A stretch of DNA of 64,000 nt from Gemmatimonadota bacterium (GTDB taxonomy: Bacteria > Gemmatimonadota > Gemmatimonadetes > Gemmatimonadales > GWC2-71-9): NCBI GenBank assembly GCA_016720805.1, contig JADKJZ010000016.1, positions 1 to 64,000 of the forward strand. The letters are read 5' to 3'. The notes beneath the pieces were generated by a model, which did not search any database, had not been told where the DNA came from, and saw only the letters and a program-made list of their open reading frames with translations. The position numbers and the translations under genes are program-made. Of the stretch, positions 47,867 to 57,104 are shown in pieces. Position 1 is the first letter of the stretch. Every line of letters begins with the position of its first letter.

Positions 47867-48996
47867 GAGGTTGCGCCCTTTTCGGCTCGCCGGACCCGGA
47901 TCGCCTCAAGGAACTCCCCGAAGTGGGGGAAGGCATCATGGGGCCCCGGAGCCGCTTCCGGGTGGTACTGGACCGCGAAGACGGGGAGCCGAGTGTGCTT
48001 CAGCCCCTCCACGGTTCCGTCGTTCAGGTTCAGGTGGGTCACCGTCAGTTCCGGGGCCCCGGGAATGCCGGATTCCGTGCCCTGAACCGCGAATCCGTGG
48101 TTCTGCGTGGTGATCAACACCTTTCCCGTCGCCAATTCCTTGACCGGGTGATTCCCGCCCCGGTGGCCATACGGCAGCTTGGCCGTGGCGCCGCCAAAGG
48201 CGAGCCCGACCAGTTGGTGCCCAAGGCAGATCCCGAAGGTCGGGACGCCCGCCTCGGCCACCGTTCGAATCGTCTCGCGAGCATAGCCGACGGCGGCCGG
48301 ATCGCCGGGACCGTTCGAAAGGAAGAGTCCATCTGGGGCCTTGGCCAGGATCTCGGCGGCGGTCGTCTCGGCCGGCACGACCTCGACGCGGAGCCCGGTC
48401 GACTCGAGCATCCGGACGATGTTGCGCTTCATCCCGAAGTCGATCGCCACCACCGACGGTCCACTGCCCTGCACATACGACTCGCTGACCGTCGCTCGCG
48501 AGGCGAGGTCGAGTCCGCTCATCGACGGCGAGGCCGCGAGTTCGGCCCGCAGTGCATCGGTCGGCTCGCTGCCTTCGGCGATGACGCCACGCATCGCGCC
48601 GCGTTCGCGGATGTGGCGCGTGAGCCGACGCGTGTCGACGCCGGTGATGATCGGGACGCCGGCGGCGGCAAGCCACTCCGGGAGCGACGTGACCGCCTGC
48701 CAATTCGAGTAGTGCTCGGCGAGTTCACGCACGACCACCCCGCTCACCTGCGGGTGCGCGGATTCGTCGTCGGTTGCCGTGATGCCGTAGTTGCCGATCA
48801 TCGGCGCCGTCATCACGACGATCTGGCCGAGATAGCTGGGATCGGTGAAGGTTTCCTGATAGCCGGTGAGGTTGGTGGTGAAGACGACTTCACCGAACCC
48901 CTTGGCGATCGGGCCAACCAGTTGGCCGGCGAACCAGCTGCCGTCCTCCAACAAAACGAAGGCGGGACGAAGAGTCCCGCCTGCGTTGTTCGCCAT
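47863..48996 (-). CDS. carA: Carbamoyl-phosphate synthase small subunit
   Basis: Glutaminase subunit that supplies ammonia to CarB for arginine and pyrimidine synthesis. 377 aa with the N-terminal CarA domain (GYQETFTDPSYLGQIV) and class I amidotransferase domain: nucleophile Cys in FGICLGHQL, and the His/Glu pair in AVQYHPEAAPGP. The ATG at 48996 overlaps the secG stop by one base; a GTG just upstream is possible. carB is not adjacent. Confidence 0.95.
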   Translation of the reverse strand: MANNAGGTLRPAFVLLEDGSWFAGQLVGPIAKGFGEVVFTTNLTGYQETFTDPSYLGQIVVMTAPMIGNYGITATDDESAHPQVSGVVVRELAEHYSNWQAVTSLPEWLAAAGVPIITGVDTRRLTRHIRERGAMRGVIAEGSEPTDALRAELAASPSMSGLDLASRATVSESYVQGSGPSVVAIDFGMKRNIVRMLESTGLRVEVVPAETTAAEILAKAPDGLFLSNGPGDPAAVGYARETIRTVAEAGVPTFGICLGHQLVGLAFGGATAKLPYGHRGGNHPVKELATGKVLITTQNHGFAVQGTESGIPGAPELTVTHLNLNDGTVEGLKHTRLPVFAVQYHPEAAPGPHDAFPHFGEFLEAIRVRRAEKGATS

Positions 48997-49391
48997 CACG
49001 GCTGCTTGGTCCCGGCGGGCGCCGGCGCTGGCGTCGTCCCGGGAGCGGGAGCGGGCGCCGCCGTGACCGGCGGTGGAGCGGTGGTGCCCTCGAGCGGCGA
49101 GGTCGGCACGGGCGCCTGCTGGGCCCCCTGCTGCAGCCTCTGCTGCACCTCGCTGGCCGCAGTGGCCCGGCCCGGCGCGACGGCCGAGAGGAGCAGCGCG
49201 AGGCCCATGAAGGCGCCGCCGGTGATCCAGGTGGCCTTGGTCAGGATCGTGGTGGCCTGACGGCCGCCGATCGCCTGCACGCCACCGCCGCCGAGCGAGG
49301 CGAGCCCGCCGCCTTGGCCGGCCTGCATCAGAACGACCGCCGCGAGGATCAGGGCGTCGAGAATCATCAACGTCAGCAGAAAACCGAACAT
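48996..49391 (-). CDS. secG: Preprotein translocase subunit SecG
   Basis: Small membrane partner of SecYE. 131 aa with two TM helices (residues 1-22 and about 53-72) around the conserved AGQGGGLASLGGGG loop. The C-terminus is a Pro/Ala/Thr-rich tail (about residues 88-131) not found in short SecG forms but frequent in GC-rich genomes. It lies between tpiA and carA, and tpiA-secG is a common pairing. Confidence 0.9.
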   Translation of the reverse strand: MFGFLLTLMILDALILAAVVLMQAGQGGGLASLGGGGVQAIGGRQATTILTKATWITGGAFMGLALLLSAVAPGRATAASEVQQRLQQGAQQAPVPTSPLEGTTAPPPVTAAPAPAPGTTPAPAPAGTKQP

Positions 49392-49455
49392 CCGAAAGTC
49401 CTGTGGTTTGAGCCTAGCCCCCCAAGATAGCGGCCCGACGGACCGGGCTCAACCT

Positions 49456-50205
49456 CTAAGGGGCCACGGTGGAGCAAATCCCCGCCCAGCCATCGGGGTC
49501 GAGGGAGGCACCACCCACCAACACGCCATCGAGCTCGGGCTGGGCCAGGAGGGCGGCTGCGTTGCCCGCGTTGACTGACCCCCCGTAAAGCACGCGGGTG
49601 GCTCGGGGGAGGCCCAACCCCTCCAGCACCCCGCGAATCGCGGCGTGGACCGTGTTGGCGTCTTCCGGGGTTGCGTTCTTGCCGGTGCCGATCGCCCAGA
49701 CCGGCTCGTAGGCGATCACCAGGTCGGCGGTCGGTGCCACCCCGGCGAGCGCGGCCTGGAGCTGCCTGGCGCAGACGGCCTCGGTCTCCCCGGCCTCGCG
49801 CTGCGCGAGCGTCTCGCCGACGCAGAGCATTGCCTGCAGGCCACCGCCGAGCACGGCGGCGACCTTCTTGGCCGTGTCGGCGTCGGTCTCCCCGAAGACG
49901 TGCCGCCGTTCGCTGTGGCCGATCAATACTGCCGCAGCGCCGGCCGCTCGTACCAACGGGACGCTGACCGCCCCGGTGAAGGCGCCCTTCGGCTCCCAGT
50001 GCACGTCCTGCGCACCGGCCACAATGTGATCGTGCCCGCGGATGGCGCCCGCCACCGCTTCGAGTGACACGGCCGGCGGGAAGAACGCCAGCGTGCGGCC
50101 GGCGCGTGGGGCGTCGAGCGAGAGGAACCGCTCGAGGTAGAGCCGGGCCTCGCCAGGCGCGACCTGCATCTTCCAGTTGGCGGCGAACAGCACCGGGCGC
50201 GCCAT
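49456..50205 (-). CDS. tpiA: Triosephosphate isomerase
   Basis: Interconverts DHAP and glyceraldehyde-3-phosphate. 249 aa, usual length. Catalytic residues are the Lys in ANWKMQ, His in IGHSERR and Glu in AYEPVWAIGTGK; the phosphate loop LYGGSVNAGN is intact. The ATG at 50205 shares a base with the pgk stop. About 64 bases separate it from secG. Confidence 0.96.
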   Translation of the reverse strand: MARPVLFAANWKMQVAPGEARLYLERFLSLDAPRAGRTLAFFPPAVSLEAVAGAIRGHDHIVAGAQDVHWEPKGAFTGAVSVPLVRAAGAAAVLIGHSERRHVFGETDADTAKKVAAVLGGGLQAMLCVGETLAQREAGETEAVCARQLQAALAGVAPTADLVIAYEPVWAIGTGKNATPEDANTVHAAIRGVLEGLGLPRATRVLYGGSVNAGNAAALLAQPELDGVLVGGASLDPDGWAGICSTVAP

Positions 50206-51398
50206 CAGGCGTCGTCCAGCGCTTCGACACCCGGCAGCGGCTTCCCTTCCAGGAACTCCAGCGATGCACCGCCACCGGTCGAGACGTGCGTGACCTGTGA
50301 CTCGAGCCCTGCGGCGACAATCGCCGCGGCCGAGTCGCCACCGCCGACGATGGTGATCGCGCCCGATGCCGTGGCCGACGCCAGCGCGCGTGCCACGCCC
50401 ATCGTGCCGGCGTCGAACGGCGGCATCTCGAACACACCCATCGGGCCGTTCCAGATGACGGTGCGCGCACCGGCGATGATCGCCGAGAACTGCATCACAC
50501 TGGAGGCGTCGATGTCGTACATCGCCCAGCCCGCCGGAATGCCGTCGCGCGGCACGCCGCGCGTCACCGCATGCGGCTCGAGCCGCTCGGCGATCCGCGC
50601 CCCGGTCGGCAGGACCAGCTTGCTGCCGGCCTTGGCAATCAGCTCCTTCGCCATGTCGACGCGATCGAGCTCGACCAGCGAGTTGCCGACCTCGAGTCCC
50701 ATCGCCTTGAAGAAGGTGCACGCCATCGCACCGCCGACCAGGATGTGATCAACCTTCGGAAGCAGCGCCTCGATGAGGTCGATCTTTCCCGAGATCTTGG
50801 CGCCACCGAGAATGGCGACGAACGGTCGAACCGGTTTGTTGACGGCCTCACCAAGAAACGTGAGTTCCTTCTCCATGAGGAAGCCCGACACCGCCGGCTT
50901 GAGCAGATGCGCGATCGCCGCGGTGCTGCTGTGGGCACGATGCGCCGAGCCGAACGCGTCGTTGACATACATGGTGCCGAGCGCGGCGAAGCGTTGTGCC
51001 AACGCCTCGTCGTTCTTCTCCTCGCCCGGGTAGAAGCGGGTGTTCTCGGCCAACGCGACACCGCCGCGCGGCATGTGCCGCACCGTCGCGGCGGCGTCAT
51101 CGCTGGTCGGATCGGGCAGGAACGTCACCGGAAAGCCCAGCGCCACTTCGAGGGCGCGGGCGACCGGGCGGAGCGAATACTTCGGATCGGGGCCACCCTT
51201 GGGGCGGCCCAGGTGCGAGAGCAGGACCACTCGCGCGCCCTTGTCGCGGAGGTAGCGGATCGTGGGCAACGACGCCCGGATCCGGGTATCGTCGCCGACC
51301 ACGCCATCGGTGATCGGGACATTGAGATCCACCCGAACCACGACACGTTGCCCGTCGAGGTGCACCCCCTCGAGCGAGGCGAGGGTCCGCTTGCTCAC
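50205..51398 (-). CDS. pgk: Phosphoglycerate kinase
   Basis: ATP-forming step of lower glycolysis. 397 aa with the N-terminal RVDLNVPI, HLGRPKG and AENTRFYPGEEKND segments, and C-terminal nucleotide site (WNGPMGVFE, GGGDSAAA). The GTG at 51398 overlaps the gap stop (GTGA). Gene order gap-pgk-tpiA is classical. Confidence 0.96.
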   Translation of the reverse strand: MSKRTLASLEGVHLDGQRVVVRVDLNVPITDGVVGDDTRIRASLPTIRYLRDKGARVVLLSHLGRPKGGPDPKYSLRPVARALEVALGFPVTFLPDPTSDDAAATVRHMPRGGVALAENTRFYPGEEKNDEALAQRFAALGTMYVNDAFGSAHRAHSSTAAIAHLLKPAVSGFLMEKELTFLGEAVNKPVRPFVAILGGAKISGKIDLIEALLPKVDHILVGGAMACTFFKAMGLEVGNSLVELDRVDMAKELIAKAGSKLVLPTGARIAERLEPHAVTRGVPRDGIPAGWAMYDIDASSVMQFSAIIAGARTVIWNGPMGVFEMPPFDAGTMGVARALASATASGAITIVGGGDSAAAIVAAGLESQVTHVSTGGGASLEFLEGKPLPGVEALDDA

Positions 51399-52405
51399 AG
51401 CTGCGCGCCGATGTGACGGATCATGTCGACACACCGCGCCGAATAGCCCATCTCGTTGTCGTACCACGACGAGATGTGAATCATCGTCCCCTCGAGCACG
51501 GCGGTCGAGAGCGCATCGACGGTGCTCGAGGCCCGGTCGCCGACGTAGTCCACCGAGACCAGCGGCTCGTCGCTGACGAAGAGGACGCCCTTGAGCGCGC
51601 CACCCGCGGCGGCACGGAAGGCCGCGTTGACCTCCTCCACCGTGGTGGTCTTCTCGACCGTGCAGACCAGCTCGACGAGCGAGACGTCGGCGGTCGGGAC
51701 GCGCAGCGCGACGCCGTCGATCTTCCCCTTCACCTCGGGGATCACGAGCGACGTCGCCTTCGCGGCGCCGGTGCTGGTCGGGATGATCGACATCGCGGCC
51801 GCGCGGGCGCGACGCAAGTCCTTGTGCGGCAGGTCGAGGATGTTCTGGTCGTTGGTGTAGCTGTGCACCGTGGTCATGTAGCCACGGACCCAGCCGAAGT
51901 TGTCGCGGATGACCTTCACCACCGGCACGAGGCAGTTCGTGGTGCACGACGCGTTCGAGATGACGTGGTGCTTGGTCGGATCGTAGTCGAGGTGGTTCAC
52001 GCCGTAGACGAAGGTCTTGTCCTCGCCCTTCGCCGGCGCCGAGATGATCACCTTCTTCGCGCCGCCCTGGATGTGCAGCGCCGCCTTGTCGCGATCGGTG
52101 AAGTGGCCGGTCGACTCGAGCACGATGTCGACGCCGAGTTCACCCCACGGAAGCTTCGCCGGGTCGCGTTCGGAGAAGACACGCACCAGGTCGCCGCCGA
52201 CATTGAGCCCGCCCTCGACCGCGGTCACGTCGCCGGGAAAGCGACCGTGGACGGAGTCGTACTTGAGGAGGTGCGCCAGCGTCTTCGTGTCCGTCAGATC
52301 GTTCACGGCGACGAAGTCGATGTCGGAGACGCCGGCCGCCTTCGCCGCGCGAACCACGTTGCGGCCGATGCGGCCGAAACCGTTGATGCCAACACGGATG
52401 CTCAT
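51395..52405 (-). CDS. gap: Glyceraldehyde-3-phosphate dehydrogenase
   Basis: NAD-dependent oxidative phosphorylation of G3P. 336 aa with Rossmann start GINGFGRIGRNVVRA, catalytic Cys in SNASCTTNCLVPV and the C-terminal WYDNEMGYSAR. The ATG at 52405 overlaps the comF stop by four bases. Confidence 0.97.
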   Translation of the reverse strand: MSIRVGINGFGRIGRNVVRAAKAAGVSDIDFVAVNDLTDTKTLAHLLKYDSVHGRFPGDVTAVEGGLNVGGDLVRVFSERDPAKLPWGELGVDIVLESTGHFTDRDKAALHIQGGAKKVIISAPAKGEDKTFVYGVNHLDYDPTKHHVISNASCTTNCLVPVVKVIRDNFGWVRGYMTTVHSYTNDQNILDLPHKDLRRARAAAMSIIPTSTGAAKATSLVIPEVKGKIDGVALRVPTADVSLVELVCTVEKTTTVEEVNAAFRAAAGGALKGVLFVSDEPLVSVDYVGDRASSTVDALSTAVLEGTMIHISSWYDNEMGYSARCVDMIRHIGAQL

Positions 52406-53148
52406 ACGGGCTCCTCACTCCAGCGAGAGTGGGTCAAGGGTCTCAATCGGGCAGCGGCACCCACCAAGGGTGGTTCGGCGCGCGCAAAGGTGATCGCTTC
52501 CACCTGGGGGGCTCCGGCCTCGAGCAACGCCCCAGCAGCGGAAACTAATGTCGCCCCGGTGGTGAAGACATCATCCACGAGAATGACGCCCCGGGCGCTC
52601 GGAATGGCACCGAACGCCTCGGCGAGGTTGGCGAGCCGGGCCTCCGGGGTCAGCCGGGTTTGCGTCGGCGTCTCTCGGCAGCGGACCAGTCGCTCAGGGC
52701 AGACCGGCCGCCCAGACCGCCGCCCCAGCGCCAAGGCCAGGACTTCAGCCTGGTTGTAGCCGCGCTTCCGCCGCCTTCCAGCCGCCAGCGGAATCGGCAC
52801 CAGGTCCGCGTCGGGGCGCCCGACCAGCAGCGGCGCCATCCGGACCGCAAAGGCGTCGGCCAGCCGCCACCAGCCGAGGTACTTGAAGCGGTGCACGAGG
52901 GGGCGGAGCCGGTCGTCGAGGAAGACAGCCGACTGCACCGGACCGATCCCCGCCGGCCATTGGGGGCAGAGTCGACAGGCCAGGCCAAGTGGGGACGGTT
53001 CGCCGCAGATGGCGCAGCGCGGGTCGGGGAGGGCGCGCCACTGCACTCGGCAGCCGGCGCAGACAAGCGGCTCGTCCGGCTCGACCACCCGCTGCTGGCA
53101 GACGAGGCATTCCGACGGGAGGAGCCAGCGCTCCGCCCGTCGGGCCAT
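52402..53148 (-). CDS. comF: ComF-type phosphoribosyltransferase-fold protein
   Basis: 248 aa. Zinc-type Cys pairs at the N-terminus (CLVCQQ, CAGC, CAICGE, CRLCP) precede a PRTase-fold domain with the PRPP loop ILVDDVFTTGATL and the ComF segment RRRKRGYNQAEVLA. In competent bacteria ComF supports DNA uptake; in others the role is unclear. The ATG at 53148 is one base after the aroE stop and gives the normal family N-terminus; a further ATG at 53166 would overlap aroE. Confidence 0.9.
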   Translation of the reverse strand: MARRAERWLLPSECLVCQQRVVEPDEPLVCAGCRVQWRALPDPRCAICGEPSPLGLACRLCPQWPAGIGPVQSAVFLDDRLRPLVHRFKYLGWWRLADAFAVRMAPLLVGRPDADLVPIPLAAGRRRKRGYNQAEVLALALGRRSGRPVCPERLVRCRETPTQTRLTPEARLANLAEAFGAIPSARGVILVDDVFTTGATLVSAAGALLEAGAPQVEAITFARAEPPLVGAAARLRPLTHSRWSEEPV

Positions 53149-53149
53149 C

Positions 53150-53962
53150 TCAGCCCAGGCGACCATCGAGGGCAGCCTGCAGGATGGCCATCGGAGCGGT
53201 GAGGCCGGGGAACCAGAGCCGCCAGGAGGCGGCACCCTGCACCAGCAGGATGTGGCGACCGTCATCCGGGCGGAGTCCCCGCGCGCGACACGCCTCGACC
53301 CACCGGGTCGGGCCGCGCTCGAGGTACGTCAGGTCGAGCGCCACGCGCAGCGCCGGACCCTGTGACGGATCGATCGGCATGCCATCGCCACCGGCCAAGC
53401 CGAGTGGCGTCGCGTTGATGACGACCTCGCACTCCTCGGCCGCGGCCGCCGCCACGCCCACGGAGGCACACCACGTCAGAAACGCCTCGGCGCGACCCGG
53501 GGCGCGCGAGCGCACCGCGATGCGGGCACCGCGCTCGCGTGCGGCCCCCACGACCGCGCGGGCGCTGCCGCCCGTCCCGAGCAGATGCCACGCCGTAGCC
53601 GGCGCTTCGAGCCGATCGAGCGCCGAGAGAATGCCATCGACATCGCTGTTGCCGAGCATGGTGCCACCGTCGGCCCCGCGGCCGAACACATTCGCGACAC
53701 CCAGCGCGTGCACCCGATCGTCGCGCACACCCGGCAGATCGGCCGCCGCGTTCTTGTGCGGAATGGTGATGTTCCCGCCGCCACCGTTGGCGACCATGGC
53801 GTCGACCAGCGTCGGGAGCTGCGCCGCGCCGCACGGCATCGCGACGTACACCGCATCCAGCCCGGCCGCGAGAAAGCCGGCGTTCTGCATCCGTGGAGAG
53901 AGCGAGTGCGAGACAGGGTCCCCGAGCAAGGCGAAGAGGCGCGTGCTGGCGGTGACCCTCAC
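53150..53962 (-). CDS. aroE: Shikimate dehydrogenase
   Basis: NADPH-dependent reduction of 3-dehydroshikimate in aromatic amino-acid synthesis. 270 aa. It contains the substrate-site start FALLGDPVSHSLSP, catalytic Lys in NITIPHKNAA and Asp in NSDVDG, then the NADP motif LGTGGSARA. GTG start at 53962 overlaps the phosphatase stop (GTGA). Confidence 0.94.
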   Translation of the reverse strand: MRVTASTRLFALLGDPVSHSLSPRMQNAGFLAAGLDAVYVAMPCGAAQLPTLVDAMVANGGGGNITIPHKNAAADLPGVRDDRVHALGVANVFGRGADGGTMLGNSDVDGILSALDRLEAPATAWHLLGTGGSARAVVGAARERGARIAVRSRAPGRAEAFLTWCASVGVAAAAAEECEVVINATPLGLAGGDGMPIDPSQGPALRVALDLTYLERGPTRWVEACRARGLRPDDGRHILLVQGAASWRLWFPGLTAPMAILQAALDGRLG

Positions 53963-54429
53963 GACCGGAGCTCGCGCGCCAGCCGTGCGCTCACGGAGCC
54001 CATCAACTCGTCGAGGACGTCGGCCGTGTAGCGGTAGTCCTCGACCTCTCCGCCCACGGGATCGGCGACGTCGGGTGGAAAGTCATCGCGGCGTCCGGCG
54101 TAGTCGACCACCGTGTGCGTCTTCCCCGCTCCACCCATCGCGAGCACCGAGGTCGCGTGGCTCCGTCCCATCGTGAGGATGAGGTCAGCCTGCCGCACCA
54201 GGTCGATCGTCAGCGCGGTCGCACGATGGGCCGAGAGATCGAGGCCACGCTCCAGCGCCACCAGATAGGACCCTTCCGACGCCGGCGTCCCGCTCCACGC
54301 GTTGGTCCCTGCCGAGGTGACCGTGACATCAGCAGTGGTGGGATTCGCTGCCAGGTGCGCGCGCAGCAACACCTCGCCCAGCGGCGAACGACAGGTGTTG
54401 CCGGTGCAGACGACGAGGATGCGCTTCAT
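53959..54429 (-). CDS. Low-molecular-weight protein tyrosine phosphatase/arsenate reductase family protein
   Basis: 156 aa with the LMW-PTP active-site loop VVCTGNTCRSP (Cys in CX5R) directly after the start, and the general-acid Asp near DPVGG. The family includes Tyr/Arg-phosphate phosphatases and, rarely, arsenate reductases. No ars gene is adjacent, so phosphatase is preferred. The ATG at 54429 overlaps the tsaC stop. A gene of this family next to Sua5/TsaC is a recurrent association. Confidence 0.88.
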   Translation of the reverse strand: MKRILVVCTGNTCRSPLGEVLLRAHLAANPTTADVTVTSAGTNAWSGTPASEGSYLVALERGLDLSAHRATALTIDLVRQADLILTMGRSHATSVLAMGGAGKTHTVVDYAGRRDDFPPDVADPVGGEVEDYRYTADVLDELMGSVSARLARELRS

Positions 54430-55073
54430 GGCGCCAGCCGCCCCACGCGTCTGCGCAGTTCCGCCAGCGGAATCGCGCCGGCACGGACCAGCGCGGGCAC
54501 CGAGGTGGTGCAGTCCACCAATGTCGAGGGCGGCACGTTGCCGAGGACGCCGCCATCGAGCACCATCAATTCCTTGCGGGCCATCGCCTCGGGAAAGAGC
54601 GACGCGATCGCCCCGGGGCCCGGCGCCGTCGGTCCCCCGGGGAGGTTGGCCGACGTCGAGGTCAGCGGGCGGCCACACGCCGCAATCAGTCGCGCAATGT
54701 CCGTGTGCGACGTCCAGCGCACCGCGATCCCGCCGCCACCGCCGCGCAGTCGATCCGGGAGCCGCCCCTCGCCGCCGCTGAGTACCAGTGTCAATGGCCC
54801 GGGCCAGAACTCCTGGGCCATCGCCTTGGCGCTCGGCGTGAGGACGAGGCCGCATTGATTGAGCATCTCGATGCCACTCACCAACAGGAGGAAGGGCTTG
54901 CGCGCGGGGCGGCCCTTGAGGGCGGCGAGTCGGTCGAGTGCCGCATCGGTCGGCGCGCAGCCCAGGCCATACACGGTCTCGGTCGGGTAGGCGAGCAAGC
55001 CATCGGCGGCGAGGTGCGTTCGGACCTTGGGGATGGCACTGGCGACATCCGCCGGCGTCAGGAACGGAATCAT
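54426..55073 (-). CDS. tsaC: L-threonylcarbamoyladenylate synthase (TsaC/Sua5 type)
   Basis: Makes threonylcarbamoyl-AMP for t6A tRNA modification. 215 aa; the YrdC-fold signature is intact: LAYPTETVYGLGC, ALKGRPARKPFLLLV, GPLTLVL, and the STSANLPGG loop. Shorter than Sua5 (no C-terminal domain), so TsaC type. ATG at 55073 overlaps the ispD stop; an upstream ATG at 55094 would extend into ispD. Confidence 0.93.
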   Translation of the reverse strand: MIPFLTPADVASAIPKVRTHLAADGLLAYPTETVYGLGCAPTDAALDRLAALKGRPARKPFLLLVSGIEMLNQCGLVLTPSAKAMAQEFWPGPLTLVLSGGEGRLPDRLRGGGGGIAVRWTSHTDIARLIAACGRPLTSTSANLPGGPTAPGPGAIASLFPEAMARKELMVLDGGVLGNVPPSTLVDCTTSVPALVRAGAIPLAELRRRVGRLAP

Positions 55074-55783
55074 CCGCCCTCCGCGGCATACCATTCGGCC
55101 AACGCCAGGTCGTCGCGCGTCGTGATCTTGAGATTGCGGGCCGTCCCCGGGAGAATCTCGACCACGGCACCCAGCAATTCAGCGAGCATCGCGTCATCGG
55201 TGGCCACCATGTCGCCCGCCATCTCGGCGGCGTGCGCGCGCTCCAGCATCGCGCGCGGAAAGGCCTGCGGGGTCTGGGCACGCCACAACCCTTCGCGCGG
55301 CACGGTCCCCAACACGCGCCCGAAGTCATCGGCGCGCTTGAGCGTGTCCGAGACCGGCAGCGCCGGTAGCGCCACATGCCCAACGCGTGCGGCCTGAATG
55401 CCGCCGTCGATGGCAGCGCGCGGGGGAAAGGGCCGCGCGCCATCATGCACCAGCACGACGCTGCATTCGGCAGGCACCGCGGCCAGCCCGTTCCGCACCG
55501 ACGCGGCGCGGTCCGCACCGCCCGCGACGAGTTTGAGCGCATCACCGACCAAGCCGCCAAGCCAGGGCGGCGGCGTCTCGGCGTCTGCCGGCGGTAGCAC
55601 GACCACCACCGTGGCGACCTCGGGATGACTGACGAACGGTCGGAGTGCGTGCAACAGGACGGGGTGGCCGGCGAGCGTGAGGTACTGCTTCGGCACCTCG
55701 CCGCCCATCCGCGCCCCGCGACCGGCGGCGACGACGATCACCCCGACGTCACGACCCAATGGTGCGCACCAATTGATCGACAT
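55070..55783 (-). CDS. ispD: 2-C-methyl-D-erythritol 4-phosphate cytidylyltransferase
   Basis: Third step of the MEP isoprenoid pathway, using CTP. About 237 aa with the nucleotidyltransferase start VIVVAAGRGARMGGEVPKQYL, VHDGARPF, and TPQAFPRAM. The 5' end is uncertain: the ATG at 55783 overlaps radA by 35 bases and has no visible ribosome site; a TTG or GTG closer to VGVIVVAAG is possible. No fused IspF is present. Confidence 0.9.
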   Translation of the reverse strand: MSINWCAPLGRDVGVIVVAAGRGARMGGEVPKQYLTLAGHPVLLHALRPFVSHPEVATVVVVLPPADAETPPPWLGGLVGDALKLVAGGADRAASVRNGLAAVPAECSVVLVHDGARPFPPRAAIDGGIQAARVGHVALPALPVSDTLKRADDFGRVLGTVPREGLWRAQTPQAFPRAMLERAHAAEMAGDMVATDDAMLAELLGAVVEILPGTARNLKITTRDDLALAEWYAAEGG

Positions 55784-57104
55784 GGTCGAGGCCGCGGTGC
55801 TTGATGCCGGGGACAGCGGCAGTGGCACGCGATGAGCCGAAGGCCTGCGTGAAGCCGAGCCGGGCGGCCTCCGCGAGCCGGCGATCAAGCCCGCCGATCG
55901 GACGGATCTCGCCCCCGAGGCCAAGCTCTCCCAGGTAGAGCGCGTTGGCTGGCGTCGGGCGGTCGCGCATCGAGGAAAGCAGCGCGGCCGCGACGGCGAG
56001 GTCGGCGCCTGGCTCGGTGAGCCGCACGCCGGCGGTCACCTGCACGAAGACGTCGAGCGTCGCGAACGACGCATTGCCGCGCCGCTCGAGGATCGCGAGG
56101 ATCACCGCGAGCCGCTTCGGGTCGAGGCCGGTGGCCACGCGCTGTGGCGTGCCGTAGCCCGAGGGTGCCGCAAGTGCCTGCACCTCGACCAGCACCGGCC
56201 GGGTGCCTTCCATCAACGCGGTCACGGCGCTCCCCGCGGTCCCCTCGGCCCGCGCGGCCAGGAAGACCGCCGACGGATTCTGCACCGCAACCAGTCCCTG
56301 CGACGTCATCGAAAAGACGCCGAGCTCATCGACTGAGCCGAACCGATTCTTCGTGGCGCGAAGGAGGCGATAGTCGAGCGTCGACTCGCCCTCGAAGTAG
56401 AGCACGGTGTCGACGATGTGCTCCAGCGTCTTGGGGCCGGCAATCGCGCCGCCCTTCGTCACGTGGCCGACCACGATCACCGCGACGCCACTCTCCTTGG
56501 CGAAGCGCATCAGGAGCCCGGCGCACTCGCGCACCTGGCCGACGTTGCCAGGAGCGCTTTCGAGCGCGTCGGTGTAGACGGTCTGGATGGAGTCGAGAAT
56601 CAGCACCGCCGCGTCGATCGCGCGCGCGGCCTGCAGCACCCCTTCGAGACGGGTCTCGCCGAGGACCTGCACGTCGCCGCTCGCCTCGCCGAGGCGGTCG
56701 GCACGGAGGCGGAGCTGTTCGGCCGATTCCTCGCCGCTGGCGTACAGGACGGTGCGGCCGCTCGCCTCGAGACGTGCCGCCGCCTGCATCAGCAGCGTCG
56801 ACTTGCCGATGCCGGGTTCGCCGCCGATCAGCGTCATCGAGCCCGGCACGATGCCGCCCCCGAGCACGAAGTCGAGTTCCGGCAGTCCGGTGCCCCAGCG
56901 TTCAAGCCGGGCCTCGGTGACATCACGGAGGCGGACCACCGGCGCATATGTGGCGACGGCGCCGCCGCCGCGCGGCGCGGGCGCCTTGCTGATGGCCTCT
57001 TCGCCGACGCTGTTCCACGCCCCGCACGCCTCGCAGCGACCGACCCACTTGGGGTGGTCGTGGCCGCATTCGACGCACCGCCAGACCGCGCGGGCCTTCG
57101 CCAT
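55749..57104 (-). CDS. radA: DNA repair protein RadA
   Basis: RecA-like branch-migration ATPase of homologous recombination. 451 aa with an N-terminal zinc finger (CVECGHDHPKWVGRCEACG), Walker A GEPGIGKST, the RadA signature KNRFGS, and a Lon-protease-like C-terminal domain (LYLGELGLGGEIRPI). The ATG at 57104 overlaps the dnaB stop by one base (TGATG); a GTG just upstream is also possible. Confidence 0.96.
   Translation of the reverse strand: MAKARAVWRCVECGHDHPKWVGRCEACGAWNSVGEEAISKAPAPRGGGAVATYAPVVRLRDVTEARLERWGTGLPELDFVLGGGIVPGSMTLIGGEPGIGKSTLLMQAAARLEASGRTVLYASGEESAEQLRLRADRLGEASGDVQVLGETRLEGVLQAARAIDAAVLILDSIQTVYTDALESAPGNVGQVRECAGLLMRFAKESGVAVIVVGHVTKGGAIAGPKTLEHIVDTVLYFEGESTLDYRLLRATKNRFGSVDELGVFSMTSQGLVAVQNPSAVFLAARAEGTAGSAVTALMEGTRPVLVEVQALAAPSGYGTPQRVATGLDPKRLAVILAILERRGNASFATLDVFVQVTAGVRLTEPGADLAVAAALLSSMRDRPTPANALYLGELGLGGEIRPIGGLDRRLAEAARLGFTQAFGSSRATAAVPGIKHRGLDHVDQLVRTIGS

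Noticed and set aside
49392..49455. Terminator between tpiA and secG
   Set aside because: A weak GC stem is possible (CCCG...CGGG) but no T run follows; the genes are probably co-transcribed.
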